This document shows positions 26,678-35,447 of a stretch of DNA of 64,000 nucleotides, piece by piece. The translations under genes were made by a program, and so were the position numbers. The notes below the pieces were generated by a model, which saw nothing but the letters and a program-made list of their open reading frames with translations, was not told the origin of the DNA and ran no database searches. Within the stretch, counting starts at the first letter, position 1, and each line of letters starts with the position of its first letter. This stretch comes from Gracilimonas sp040117685 (GTDB lineage: Bacteria > Bacteroidota > Rhodothermia > Balneolales > Balneolaceae): assembly GCF_040117685.2 (NCBI RefSeq), contig NZ_JBEDYP020000013.1, positions 62,001-126,000 on the forward strand. The letters run 5' to 3'.

Positions 26678-27796
26678 TCAGATAAGCTCAAAATTCTTTC
26701 CTGCTTTTTGAAGTACTATCCCATCCATTTCCAGTTGCAGAAGGGAAACTAACAACTTGCTGGTGTCAACTCCGATGGTATCACTCAAGTCATCTACCTG
26801 ATAATGTTTTTCTTCCAGTGCCTCACAGATTTTTACAGCTGTTTCATCCAGCCCTTTATCACGCCAGCCTATTCTTTCTTCTTTCAGAACCGATGACTCC
26901 CGGGAATGTTCTATGGGTAACTCTTCCAGGATATCATCCAGGGTTTGTACCAACTTAGCTGCACCTCTCTTAATCAGGTAGTTGCATCCGGTACCTGATG
27001 GGTTGCCCAGAGGATGAGGTACTGCAAACACTTCGCGGTTTTGGTCGAGCCCCAAATCAGCCGTTATCATACTTCCTCCCTTCAGCCCCGATTCTACCAC
27101 CAAAACTCCCAGACTCATCCCACTTACAATTCGGTTCCGAACTGGAAAATTACCGGCATCAGGATTGGTGCCCAATGGAAACTCAGTAATTACAGCCCCT
27201 CCTGATTTAACTATCTGATTGGCTAAATCTGCATTCTTTTTGGGATACAGGTTGTCAATCCCGGAACCCAGAACGGCAACGGTAGGTGTTTCATGCTCTA
27301 TGGCCGTTTGATGTGCAATAGAATCTATTCCATACGCCAATCCGCTAAAAATGCACAAACCACGATCGGCTAAATCGCCCGTCAGCTTCTTTGCCATATT
27401 TCGCCCATATGAGGACGTGTTTCGGGTACCTACTACCGCAACCCCCGGTTTTGATAAAGCTTCAGGGTTTCCTTTTATCCAGAATAAAGCGGGAGGGTCA
27501 TATATCTGTTTTAATAACGGAGGATATTCAGGATCAGCCAGGGTTATAATATCGGATCCGCTTTTGTCGGTTTCTTCTAAAAGGTGATCCACTTTCTCCC
27601 AGTCATCGAAAGATAGAATGGAAAGAGCGGAAGCTTCTCCAATGCCTTCAATTGATCTGAGTTTACGTTTCCCAAGGCTGAAAATTTCCTCAGGTTCTTC
27701 GATGTTTTTAAGCAGTTTATAAATGCGCCGGCTTCCAAACCCCTGTATCAGACTCAGCGCAACCAGTACCCTACGTTTCTTCTTTTTCTTTCCCAT
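26678..27796 (-). CDS. dprA: DNA-processing protein DprA
   Basis: Loads RecA onto incoming single-stranded DNA in natural transformation. The 372-residue protein has an N-terminal helix-hairpin-helix-like region (about 5-70), the Rossmann-like DprA core with VAVVGTR, the GLAYGIDSIAH segment, LGSGIDNLYP and VRNRIVSG, and a C-terminal winged-helix domain (about 310-372) as in longer DprA proteins. The start overlaps the last 26 bp of obg in another frame, so the two are co-transcribed and probably translationally coupled. Competence genes other than this one are not in the window. Confidence 0.94.
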   Translation of the reverse strand: MGKKKKKRRVLVALSLIQGFGSRRIYKLLKNIEEPEEIFSLGKRKLRSIEGIGEASALSILSFDDWEKVDHLLEETDKSGSDIITLADPEYPPLLKQIYDPPALFWIKGNPEALSKPGVAVVGTRNTSSYGRNMAKKLTGDLADRGLCIFSGLAYGIDSIAHQTAIEHETPTVAVLGSGIDNLYPKKNADLANQIVKSGGAVITEFPLGTNPDAGNFPVRNRIVSGMSLGVLVVESGLKGGSMITADLGLDQNREVFAVPHPLGNPSGTGCNYLIKRGAAKLVQTLDDILEELPIEHSRESSVLKEERIGWRDKGLDETAVKICEALEEKHYQVDDLSDTIGVDTSKLLVSLLQLEMDGIVLQKAGKNFELI

Positions 27797-28769
27797 GTTG
27801 AATGTATTCCCATAGTTTCTCTCTCAGCTCATCTACCCCATGACCAGTGGCTGACGAAATAGGAATAACGGGAATTTCATCATCAAAGTGAAGTTCTTCT
27901 TCTAACTCAAACCCCTGTTTTAAATCCATCTTGGTAACTGCAAGAATACGGGGTTTATCAAGCAGGTCTTTCCTGTACGACTTCAGCTCATTCAATAGTG
28001 CCTCATATTCATACTTGATATCCGTCATAACGCTCACCATGAAAAGCAATACATTATTACGTTCTATGTGTCTCAGAAACTGAATCCCCAGTCCTTTGCC
28101 TTCATGGGCTTCTTCAATAATTCCGGGAATATCTGCCATCACAAAACTACGAAAATCTTCAAATTTGACCACTCCGAGATTAGGCTCCAGCGTTGTGAAA
28201 GGATAATCTGCAATTTTAGGTTTGGCGTGTGACAATGCTGACAGCAAGGTACTTTTACCTGCATTCGGGAAACCAACCAAGCCTACTTCTGCAATGAGTT
28301 TAAGTTCCAGTTCAACGGTTCGTTCTTCTCCGGGTTTTCCTTCCTGCGCATGCTGAGGTGTCTGATTAGTTGAACTGCGAAAATGCCAGTTTCCCAACCC
28401 TCCTTTACCGCCTTTAGCAATCACCAGCTTCTCTTCATGATCGGTGATCTCACCCAGCCTCTCTTTGGTTTCAGCATCAAAAACAACCGTACCAAGAGGA
28501 ACTTCCAGAATTTCATCTTCACCCGACGCACCAGAGCTTTTGCTTTTAGCTCCATTCTCTCCGTTTCCGGCTTTCACATATTTCCTATAGCGAAGATCAA
28601 GGATGGTATTCAGCTGTTCATTCCCAACCAGGACAACATCACCGCCTTTACCGCCGTCTCCACCATCAGGACCTCCTTTGGGGACATATTTTTCCCTTCT
28701 GAAATGAGCAGAGCCATCTCCGCCCCTTCCGGCCGTTACATATATTTTAGCGTAGTCAGCAAAGCGCAT
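27771..28769 (-). CDS. obg: Obg-family ribosome-associated GTPase
   Basis: Essential GTPase of 50S ribosome assembly. The 332-residue protein has the Gly-rich Obg domain (1-158; GRGGDGSAHFRREKYVPKGG) and a G domain with G1 GFPNAGKST, G3 DIPGIIEEA, the G4 motif TKMD and a C-terminal ISSATG-like G5. It lacks the long C-terminal extension of some Gram-positive Obg proteins. The downstream dprA start lies inside its 3' end. The ATG at 28769 is a standard Obg N-terminus (MRFADYAKIYV). Confidence 0.96.
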   Translation of the reverse strand: MRFADYAKIYVTAGRGGDGSAHFRREKYVPKGGPDGGDGGKGGDVVLVGNEQLNTILDLRYRKYVKAGNGENGAKSKSSGASGEDEILEVPLGTVVFDAETKERLGEITDHEEKLVIAKGGKGGLGNWHFRSSTNQTPQHAQEGKPGEERTVELELKLIAEVGLVGFPNAGKSTLLSALSHAKPKIADYPFTTLEPNLGVVKFEDFRSFVMADIPGIIEEAHEGKGLGIQFLRHIERNNVLLFMVSVMTDIKYEYEALLNELKSYRKDLLDKPRILAVTKMDLKQGFELEEELHFDDEIPVIPISSATGHGVDELREKLWEYIQHGKEKEET

Positions 28770-28855
28770 AAAGTTTTTTCCTTTCGGTCATTAATGCTAA
28801 TTCAGAAGCACAATTAATTTAAGTGTCAGAATTCCGGGCATTCGGCCCGACATCC

Positions 28856-31027
28856 TTATAAATTTTCAAATACAAAATCGCTCATCAACCGGTATAAATG
28901 CTTTCTGGCATTTCCACCATAAATGCTGTGAGCTTTATTCGGGTAAAGCATCGTCTCAAATTCAACGTCTGCTTCAATCAATGCATCTATCATTTCAACA
29001 GTATTCTGAAAGTGAACGTTGTCGTCCCCGGTACCATGAATCAGTAAATAATTGCCCGTAATCTGATTCACTTTTGTGAGAGGAGCTCCTTCATTATATC
29101 CTTCCGGATTCATTTGGGGCGTCTGCATATACCGTTCAGTATAGATGGTATCATAATAACGCCAGCTGGTCACAGGAGCTACCGCAATGGCTGTGGTGAA
29201 TATATTTGCACCTTCAGCCAAAGCTAAAGACGACATATACCCGCCATAACTCCAGCCCCAAATTCCGATGCGGCTCTCATCAACATAGGGCCATTCTGCT
29301 ATTTTTTTGGCAGCAGCAATCTGGTCAACGGTTTCTAATTGGCCCAGTTTTTTATACACCTGTTTCTTGAATTCACGACCTCTGGCGCCCGTTCCCCGGT
29401 TATCAACAGAAACCACTACGTACCCTTGGTTAGCAAGATATTGATGCCACATAGGCCGTTGTCCACTGCCAAAGGCTCTGGTTACCGTTTGGCTTCCCGG
29501 TCCACCGTACACATACATCAGAACCGGATATTTTTGGGTTGAGTCAAAATCTACCGGTTTCAACACATAAGCATTCAGGTCGGTACCGTTTACATTCAGA
29601 TCAAAAAACTCTTTTTCTATGTAGTTGAATTCTGAAAGCGTCTGACTAAGCCCTGTATTATCTTCGATGGTTCTCACCTCTCGCCCATTGTTCCGGTACA
29701 AACTTACTAACGGAGGTTTGTTATAATCTGACCAGCTATCAATGTAATACTTGAAGTCCCGGCTCATATTAATACTATGCCAACCGGTTCCCTGCGTCAG
29801 CTTTTCTTTTTTCTTTCCATCGATGCGGATGCTGTATAAATGTCGTTCCAATGGCGACTCCTCAGCACTCACATAATACAGTTCGTAGGTACGCTCATTG
29901 TGTCCGATCATTTCGGTAACGTCCCAGTTTCCGCCGGTGATCTGCTCCAACTGTTTGCCCTGCATGTTATACAGGTACACATGGTTGTATCCGTTTTTAT
30001 CACTGGTGGTGATAAACTGCTCTCCGTTGCTCAGAAAGTACAGGTTGTCATGAACATCCAGCCAGGTATCACTTTGTTCTGTAAGGATCACTCTTGTTGA
30101 ACCTGTTTCCGCATTGGCAATGAGTAAGTCTTGCTTATTCTGCAGTCGGTTCATACGTCGGATAGCTAATCGGTTGTTATCGCGTGTCCAGTTAATTCGG
30201 GGAATGTATTGGTCCGTCTCTTCGCCTATATCCATGTTTACTGTTTCCCCGGAATCGAGATGATATACGTGTATAGATACGATGGAATTCTGCTCACCGG
30301 CTTTAGGATATTTGAATTCCACTTCTTCCGGATAAAGAGAGCCCCAGTTGGTCATAAAAAACTCTTTAACCCGCTCCTCATCGAAACGATAAAATGCAAT
30401 ACGATCACCATCGGGCGACCAAAACCAGGCTTTAGCAAACCCAAACTCTTCTTCATACACCCAATCTGCAGCACCGTTTATAACCTTATTGAACTCACCA
30501 TCAGAAGTAATTTGGGTTTCTTCACCTGAAGAAAGGTCTACCCAAAACAAGTTGTTATTCCGAACAAATGCAGCGCGGTCGGCTGATGGAGATAATTCAG
30601 CATATTGCTGCTTCTCTTCTGTAGCAGTAAGCTTAGAGAAATCCCCCGACTCAATTTCATACACATAATAATTTTCGCGGGTACTTCGTCTCCATATTTG
30701 CTCAACATCGGTTTTTATCAGAAGCTTCGACTCATCAGAAGAAAATTGATAACCCTGAACCCGGATGGTATCTCCATCCGAACCCGTAAACTCGCTTCCA
30801 TCAAATAAGACCTCTTCGGAACCGTCCACAATGTTGAAACGAATGATCTGATTGTTTCGGGTAGCCGAATAATATTCGCCATCATTCATCCAGCGAACGT
30901 TCTGCACACTGTTGGGAGAAAAAGTGCCGTCAAAAATATGTTCAAACTCGATAGGTTTCTTGTCCTGAGCAACGGTAGCCACAGAACAAATCGCTATCAA
31001 TACAATTGAGAGTCTAAGTGCCTTCAT
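28856..31027 (-). CDS. Dipeptidyl peptidase IV (S9B serine protease)
   Basis: Secreted exopeptidase removing X-Pro dipeptides. The 723-residue protein has a signal peptide (1-21), an N-terminal beta-propeller with the DWVYEEE motif whose Glu192/Glu193 bind the substrate amino group, and an alpha/beta-hydrolase domain with Ser593 in GWSYGG, Asp at 668-669 in HGTGDDNVH, and His700 in NKAHSIYGG. The catalytic triad is therefore complete. Family function is well established. It fits the peptide-degrading lifestyle suggested by the M14 peptidase and amidohydrolase. Gap to obg is 86 bp with no clear terminator. Confidence 0.95.
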   Translation of the reverse strand: MKALRLSIVLIAICSVATVAQDKKPIEFEHIFDGTFSPNSVQNVRWMNDGEYYSATRNNQIIRFNIVDGSEEVLFDGSEFTGSDGDTIRVQGYQFSSDESKLLIKTDVEQIWRRSTRENYYVYEIESGDFSKLTATEEKQQYAELSPSADRAAFVRNNNLFWVDLSSGEETQITSDGEFNKVINGAADWVYEEEFGFAKAWFWSPDGDRIAFYRFDEERVKEFFMTNWGSLYPEEVEFKYPKAGEQNSIVSIHVYHLDSGETVNMDIGEETDQYIPRINWTRDNNRLAIRRMNRLQNKQDLLIANAETGSTRVILTEQSDTWLDVHDNLYFLSNGEQFITTSDKNGYNHVYLYNMQGKQLEQITGGNWDVTEMIGHNERTYELYYVSAEESPLERHLYSIRIDGKKKEKLTQGTGWHSINMSRDFKYYIDSWSDYNKPPLVSLYRNNGREVRTIEDNTGLSQTLSEFNYIEKEFFDLNVNGTDLNAYVLKPVDFDSTQKYPVLMYVYGGPGSQTVTRAFGSGQRPMWHQYLANQGYVVVSVDNRGTGARGREFKKQVYKKLGQLETVDQIAAAKKIAEWPYVDESRIGIWGWSYGGYMSSLALAEGANIFTTAIAVAPVTSWRYYDTIYTERYMQTPQMNPEGYNEGAPLTKVNQITGNYLLIHGTGDDNVHFQNTVEMIDALIEADVEFETMLYPNKAHSIYGGNARKHLYRLMSDFVFENL

Positions 31028-31043
31028 AAACGATAAGTTTGGG

Positions 31044-31081
31044 TTAAAAAAGAAAAGAACGCCCGTTGAGCATTCTTTTCT
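31044..31081 (-). terminator. Intrinsic terminator after accD
   Basis: Read on the minus strand, arms AGAAAAGAA (31081-31073) and TTCTTTTCT (31059-31051) are followed by TTTTTTA. It lies between accD and the DPP-IV gene. Confidence 0.75.
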
Positions 31082-31101
31082 GATGTAAAGTTAAATTTGG
31101 T

Positions 31102-31947
31102 TTAGTTCTTATGGAGAACCAGCTTAAGCAACTTGGTAAGCTTTGCTTTCATTTTGGTTCGTGGAAGAATGAAATCAAGGAACCCATGCTCCAGCAGGTA
31201 TTCTGCAGTTTGGAATCCTTCCGGCAAGTCTCTACCGATCGTCTGCCTGATTACACGCGGCCCGGCAAAGCCAATTAATGCCCCGGGTTCAGCAATATTG
31301 AAATCACCCAGCATGGCATAACTGGCGGTAACGCCACCGGTTGTCGGGTCAGTCATATACGAAATGTAAGGAACTCCGGCTTCTTCAAGCTGAGCCAGCT
31401 TGGCTGATGTTTTTGCCATCTGCATCAAGCTGAGTACACTTTCCATCATTCGGGCACCACCGGTTTGAGAGATAATCATCAGCGGGATTTTATTCTCCCG
31501 GGCATGATCGATTGCAATCCCCAGTCGTTCTCCAACTACTGATCCCATACTTCCACCAATAAAGGAGAAATCCATACAGGCTACAACCAAATCAAGCTTG
31601 TTCATTTTACCAACCCCAACCCGTGCAGCATCACTTAATCCTGTTTTTTCCTGATACTGCTCAAGTCGGTCTTTGTATTTCTTTCGGTCTTCGAACTCGA
31701 GCGGGTCGGTAGGCTGAATTTCCTGCCCGATTTCTTTGAACTTTCCTTTGTCAAAAATAATCTCAAAATACTTTTCACTACCAATTCTGAAGTGATAGCC
31801 ACTCAGTGGATCCACCCAGAGGTTATCTTCCAGCTCGCGCTTATGAATTGTTTCACCGGTTGTTGGAACTTTAATCCAAACCCCTTCCGGCATTTCCTTT
31901 TTGGTATTGGTCTGGATGTTTTCGTCTTTTCTTTTAAACCAGGACAT
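31102..31947 (-). CDS. accD: Acetyl-CoA carboxylase carboxyltransferase beta subunit, zinc ribbon lost
   Basis: Transfers the carboxyl group from biotin to acetyl-CoA in fatty-acid synthesis, together with AccA. The 281-residue protein has the carboxyltransferase core: FIGGSMGSVVGER, ISQTGGARM, SLMQMAKTSA, DPTTGGVTASYAMLGD and ALIGFAGPRV. The N-terminal zinc-ribbon region is present in length (KVPTTG...WVDPLSG), but the four cysteines seen in E. coli AccD (27, 30, 46, 49) are Val27, Thr30, Asp46 and Ser49. The rest matches the family well, so the enzyme is likely active with a metal-free ribbon. accA is not in the window. Confidence 0.95.
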   Translation of the reverse strand: MSWFKRKDENIQTNTKKEMPEGVWIKVPTTGETIHKRELEDNLWVDPLSGYHFRIGSEKYFEIIFDKGKFKEIGQEIQPTDPLEFEDRKKYKDRLEQYQEKTGLSDAARVGVGKMNKLDLVVACMDFSFIGGSMGSVVGERLGIAIDHARENKIPLMIISQTGGARMMESVLSLMQMAKTSAKLAQLEEAGVPYISYMTDPTTGGVTASYAMLGDFNIAEPGALIGFAGPRVIRQTIGRDLPEGFQTAEYLLEHGFLDFILPRTKMKAKLTKLLKLVLHKN

Positions 31948-32013
31948 AAACTGTGTTTTATGAATTTTTCAGAGGGATAAAATAAAGATTCTGACGGTTA
32001 ATTCTGAATCTGT

Positions 32014-32670
32014 TTATACGGTTGTATTATTAACCTGACTACTGCTCAAATAGTTTGATTCCAGCTCTTCTGCAGTGGTTTTTTTGAAAAACTGCTTCCC
32101 GGATGAACTGTTAAAAAGAGCAATTAATGCGTTGGCCGAAATGTTTGCAGCTTCAAGCACTTCCAGATCATTCAGCTTGTTTTCGTTCAACCGCTCAATA
32201 CCTGTTCCGATGATTTTTTCGCCGGGGTTCAACATTTCTTCAATTTCGGATAACTCCAGAATTTCAGATTCGGATATGGCCCGAAGTCCACCATCAAATT
32301 CAAATTTCTGATGGTACAAATGCTTTCTTCTGGCATTTATCACGGAGTGAACCACCCCTTTGCCTGCCGATTGGGCAAAGCCTGCGAGCGTATTTCCGGC
32401 ATAAATATCAATATCCAAATCAAACAGCAGTCCCTTGACAGCACTGGCGGCTATTCGAAGCCCTGTATAAGAACCGGGGCCTGTGCCCACCAAAACTGCA
32501 TCTAAATCAGCTATCCCAAATGCATGTTTTTCCATCAATTCCCGAACATAAAGAAACAAAAGCTCCGAATGCGAGCCCTTTCGCTCCGTTCTTTTCTCAT
32601 GGATTTCCCCACTTTCATCCTGAAAGGAAACCGAACAGATATTTGTTGCCGTTTCGAAAGCGAGTATCAT
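32014..32670 (-). CDS. tsaB: tRNA threonylcarbamoyladenosine biosynthesis protein TsaB
   Basis: Partner of TsaD in making t6A37 in tRNAs reading ANN codons. The 218-residue protein has the ASKHA N-terminal motif ILAFETATNICSV and the segment GTGPGSYTGLRI, diagnostic for TsaB; the C-terminal half is divergent as usual. It lies 66 bp upstream of accD on the same strand and downstream of pyrC, in a housekeeping run. The ATG at 32670 gives the expected start MILAFET. Confidence 0.93.
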   Translation of the reverse strand: MILAFETATNICSVSFQDESGEIHEKRTERKGSHSELLFLYVRELMEKHAFGIADLDAVLVGTGPGSYTGLRIAASAVKGLLFDLDIDIYAGNTLAGFAQSAGKGVVHSVINARRKHLYHQKFEFDGGLRAISESEILELSEIEEMLNPGEKIIGTGIERLNENKLNDLEVLEAANISANALIALFNSSSGKQFFKKTTAEELESNYLSSSQVNNTTV

Positions 32671-32731
32671 AAGTACTTGTTTAGAAGTCGTATCCGGATT
32701 ATTAGAATCCTGTCTTGGGTTTTACATTTGG

Positions 32732-32751
32732 ATTCCTGCCCGGGCAGGAAT
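32732..32751. repeat. Perfect 20-bp palindrome, REP-like
   Basis: The sequence between tsaB and pyrC holds a perfect palindrome centred on CCCGGG with ATTCCTG/CAGGAAT arms, followed by GACGCC. This GGATTCCTGCC...GGCAGGAATGACG style of palindrome is widespread as an intergenic repeat in many bacterial genomes. Only one copy was seen here. Confidence 0.7.
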
Positions 32752-32761
32752 GACGCCTGAT

Positions 32762-34042
32762 CTATCTCAGCTCGTTAATCACCAGCTGCCCTTTATTATA
32801 AATTCCGACCGCTCTTCCCTTCAGTTTTTTATCCAGATAAGGAGAATTCTTTGACTTGGATCGAACGTTTTTAGGGGTGAATATCCACTCTTCATCAGTA
32901 TTGAAGAAGGTAAGGTTGGCTTTAGCTCCTTCTTTTATCTCCGGGGATTCCAGGTTCAGAATTTTTCGGGGATTATACACCAGTTTATCCATCAGCTGCT
33001 GCAGGTCCAGTTTCTTGGTTTGTAGCAAGCGTTCATTGGTTATAGACCAGGCTGTCTCCAACCCAATAATTCCATTCGGGGCGTAGATAAATTCCACTTC
33101 CTTTTCTTCGATGGCATGGGGAGCGTGATCCGTACAGATGGCATCGATGGTTCCGTCCACCAGGCCTTCAATCATGGCATCCACATCTTCCTGTGTTCGA
33201 AGCGGAGGGTGCATTTTAAAGTTCGTATCAAAATGCTGCTTTTCGATTTCTTCATCAGTCAGGTCAAAGTGATGGGCGCAGACCTCAGTAGTCACATTAA
33301 TTCCCTTCTTCTTAGCCTGGCGCACCAAATCAACCGCCCCTTTGGTGCTGATATGAGCCACATGAATATGTCCGCCGGTGTATTCCGCCAGCATGATATC
33401 GCGTGCAATCATTACTTCTTCAGCGATTCCGGGCGTACCATCCAAACCGAGCCGGGTGGCTACTTTACCTTCATTCATATGCCCCGGACGGGAAAGAGCC
33501 AGGTCTTCTTCGTGATTGATAATCGGTAAACCCAGCATCGATGAATACTCCAGTGCCACACGCATCACCTGCGAATCGTAAACCGGATCACCGTCATCGC
33601 TGAAAGCAACGGCCCCGCCTTCTTTTAGGTCTGCCATTTCTGCAATGGATTTTCCTTTTCGCTCTTTGGTTACGCATGCAATCGGGTGAACGTCCACCGG
33701 AAGCTTTTCTGCTTTTTTAATGATGAACTCAACCACATCCCGGGTGTGTGTGGCCGGCTTGGTGTTTGGCATACAAGCCACAGCCGTAAACCCTCCAAAA
33801 GCAGCAGCAGCACATCCGGTTTTCACGGTTTCTTTGTGTTCAAACCCCGGCTCGCGTAAGTGCACATGCATATCCATCCAGCCCGGCGATACATACGCCC
33901 CCTCAAAATCGTGAGATTCCTCACCTTTCCCGGCCTTTAGTCCTGCACCCATTTCCTTGATTACACCTTCCTCAATACGGATATCAACGGTGTCTTTACC
34001 TTTGTGAGAGTTGCTAACGGGCTTCAGGTTTTTGAGGAGCAT
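32762..34042 (-). CDS. pyrC: Dihydroorotase
   Basis: Cyclises carbamoyl-aspartate to dihydroorotate in pyrimidine synthesis. The 426-residue protein is a class I dihydroorotase: metal motif DMHVHLREPG with His59 and His61, the CMPNTKPATH substrate loop, later metal-binding His residues in INHEED and HIHVAHIST, and the catalytic Asp in ICTDHAPH. A Lys that would be carbamylated is expected in the middle region but I cannot assign it with certainty. Other pyr genes are not nearby. Confidence 0.95.
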   Translation of the reverse strand: MLLKNLKPVSNSHKGKDTVDIRIEEGVIKEMGAGLKAGKGEESHDFEGAYVSPGWMDMHVHLREPGFEHKETVKTGCAAAAFGGFTAVACMPNTKPATHTRDVVEFIIKKAEKLPVDVHPIACVTKERKGKSIAEMADLKEGGAVAFSDDGDPVYDSQVMRVALEYSSMLGLPIINHEEDLALSRPGHMNEGKVATRLGLDGTPGIAEEVMIARDIMLAEYTGGHIHVAHISTKGAVDLVRQAKKKGINVTTEVCAHHFDLTDEEIEKQHFDTNFKMHPPLRTQEDVDAMIEGLVDGTIDAICTDHAPHAIEEKEVEFIYAPNGIIGLETAWSITNERLLQTKKLDLQQLMDKLVYNPRKILNLESPEIKEGAKANLTFFNTDEEWIFTPKNVRSKSKNSPYLDKKLKGRAVGIYNKGQLVINELR

Positions 34043-34127
34043 GAATATAGTTTTGAGCTTTCAAGTTCGACCGCAAATATACCGTGATTCGGTGCTAAAC
34101 CACAAAAGGACTTTAGGCAACTTTTCT

Positions 34128-34169
34128 GAACATTGAACATTCAACATTAATGTTCAATGTTGAATGTTC
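34128..34169. repeat. Palindromic heptamer array (GAACATT / AATGTTC)
   Basis: Six contiguous 7-bp units: GAACATT, GAACATT, CAACATT, then AATGTTC, AATGTTG, AATGTTC. The two triplets of units are inverted relative to each other, giving 21-bp arms with two mismatches and no loop. It lies between the divergent pyrC and xseA genes and may overlap their promoters. Confidence 0.88.
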
Positions 34170-34247
34170 AATGCTATTCATTAATTACTTCATCACTCTT
34201 TTAAAACCTCTATATTTTAAATCGACTTGAATTCTCAACCATCCCCC

Positions 34248-35447
34248 ATGCCCGATAAACAAATTCCGTTTCTTTTTGATATTCCGTCAGTAGCTGAGCT
34301 CACCGAGAAGATTAAGAACCTGCTGGAACAGAATTTTGTGGATATTTTGGTGGAAGGCGAAACCAGTAACGTAAATCAAAGTCGCAACGGACATTATTAT
34401 TTTACCCTCAAAGATGCCGATGCCTCCCTTCCCTGCGTGATTTGGAGAAGTACCGCTCAGCGATTAGGAATCAATCTCACCGATGGACAACAAATAGTAG
34501 TGGGCGGAGATATTCAGGTATATGCCCCGCATGGCCGTTACCAGATGATCGTGAACCTGGTTCAGCAGGCCGGAGTCGGGAAACTTCAGCAAGCTTTTGA
34601 AAAGCTGAAGGCTAAATTAAAAGAAGAAGGGTTGTTTGATGACATGCATAAAGAGGCCCTCCCGAAATTTCCCGAGCGCATCGGGGTGGTGACGTCCGCT
34701 ACCGGAGCCGCTTTTCAGGATATCCGTTCCACATTAGAGAAAAGATGGCCGCTTGCTGATGTAAAGCTCTATCATGCCAGCGTGCAGGGCGTGAATGCAG
34801 CCCCGGAGATTGTGGAGGGCATCAACTATTTTTCCAATCACAAAAATGTGGATGTACTTATCATTGGTCGAGGCGGAGGTTCTCTGGAAGACCTCTGGCC
34901 GTTTAACGAAGAGTCGGTGGCACGTGCGGTCTATCATTGTGAGGTTCCTGTCATCAGTGCGGTGGGACACGAAGTCGATTTTTCCATTTCCGATTTTGTA
35001 GCCGATGCACGGGCAGCAACCCCTACTCAGGCTGCGGTATTAGCAGTCCCCGATATTAATGAAATCCGATACATGGTGGAAGACTATACCAAAAAGCTGG
35101 AAGTGAACACCACAGGAGCCATAGAGTTATATAAAGATAAAGTAGCCAACATGGCGAAATCTCATGCATTGCTGGCTGTAAAGCAGAAGATGGAATCAGC
35201 CCGGTCCAGTATCCTCACCCTGAATGAAAAACTGGAGCACCGAACAGAATCATTGGTTCGGAACCGGAAAGAGCATCTCACCCAATTATTTCACGCCTTA
35301 GACAAACAAAACCCTAACGAGCCCCTAGAAAAGGGTTTTGCACGGGTATGGCAGGATGGAAAATGGGTCCGGGAATCCAAAGCTTTTAAAAAAGCGTCCG
35401 GATTTGAAGTAGAATGGAAAGACGATAAGATTTCGGTTGAAAAATAA
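34248..35447 (+). CDS. xseA: Exodeoxyribonuclease VII large subunit
   Basis: Degrades single-stranded DNA. About 399 residues from the ATG at 34248; an in-frame TTG at 34227 would add seven residues. An N-terminal OB-fold (about 10-100; LVEGETSNVNQSRNGHYYFTLKD) precedes the catalytic domain with the motifs PERIGVVTSATGAAFQDI and IIGRGGGSLEDLWPFNEE, then VGHEVDFSISDFVADARAATPT. The C-terminal coiled-coil segment is shorter than in E. coli. The small subunit gene xseB, which often follows, is absent: the next gene is a D-amino-acid oxidase that overlaps the stop by 11 bp. Confidence 0.93.
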   Translation: MPDKQIPFLFDIPSVAELTEKIKNLLEQNFVDILVEGETSNVNQSRNGHYYFTLKDADASLPCVIWRSTAQRLGINLTDGQQIVVGGDIQVYAPHGRYQMIVNLVQQAGVGKLQQAFEKLKAKLKEEGLFDDMHKEALPKFPERIGVVTSATGAAFQDIRSTLEKRWPLADVKLYHASVQGVNAAPEIVEGINYFSNHKNVDVLIIGRGGGSLEDLWPFNEESVARAVYHCEVPVISAVGHEVDFSISDFVADARAATPTQAAVLAVPDINEIRYMVEDYTKKLEVNTTGAIELYKDKVANMAKSHALLAVKQKMESARSSILTLNEKLEHRTESLVRNRKEHLTQLFHALDKQNPNEPLEKGFARVWQDGKWVRESKAFKKASGFEVEWKDDKISVEK

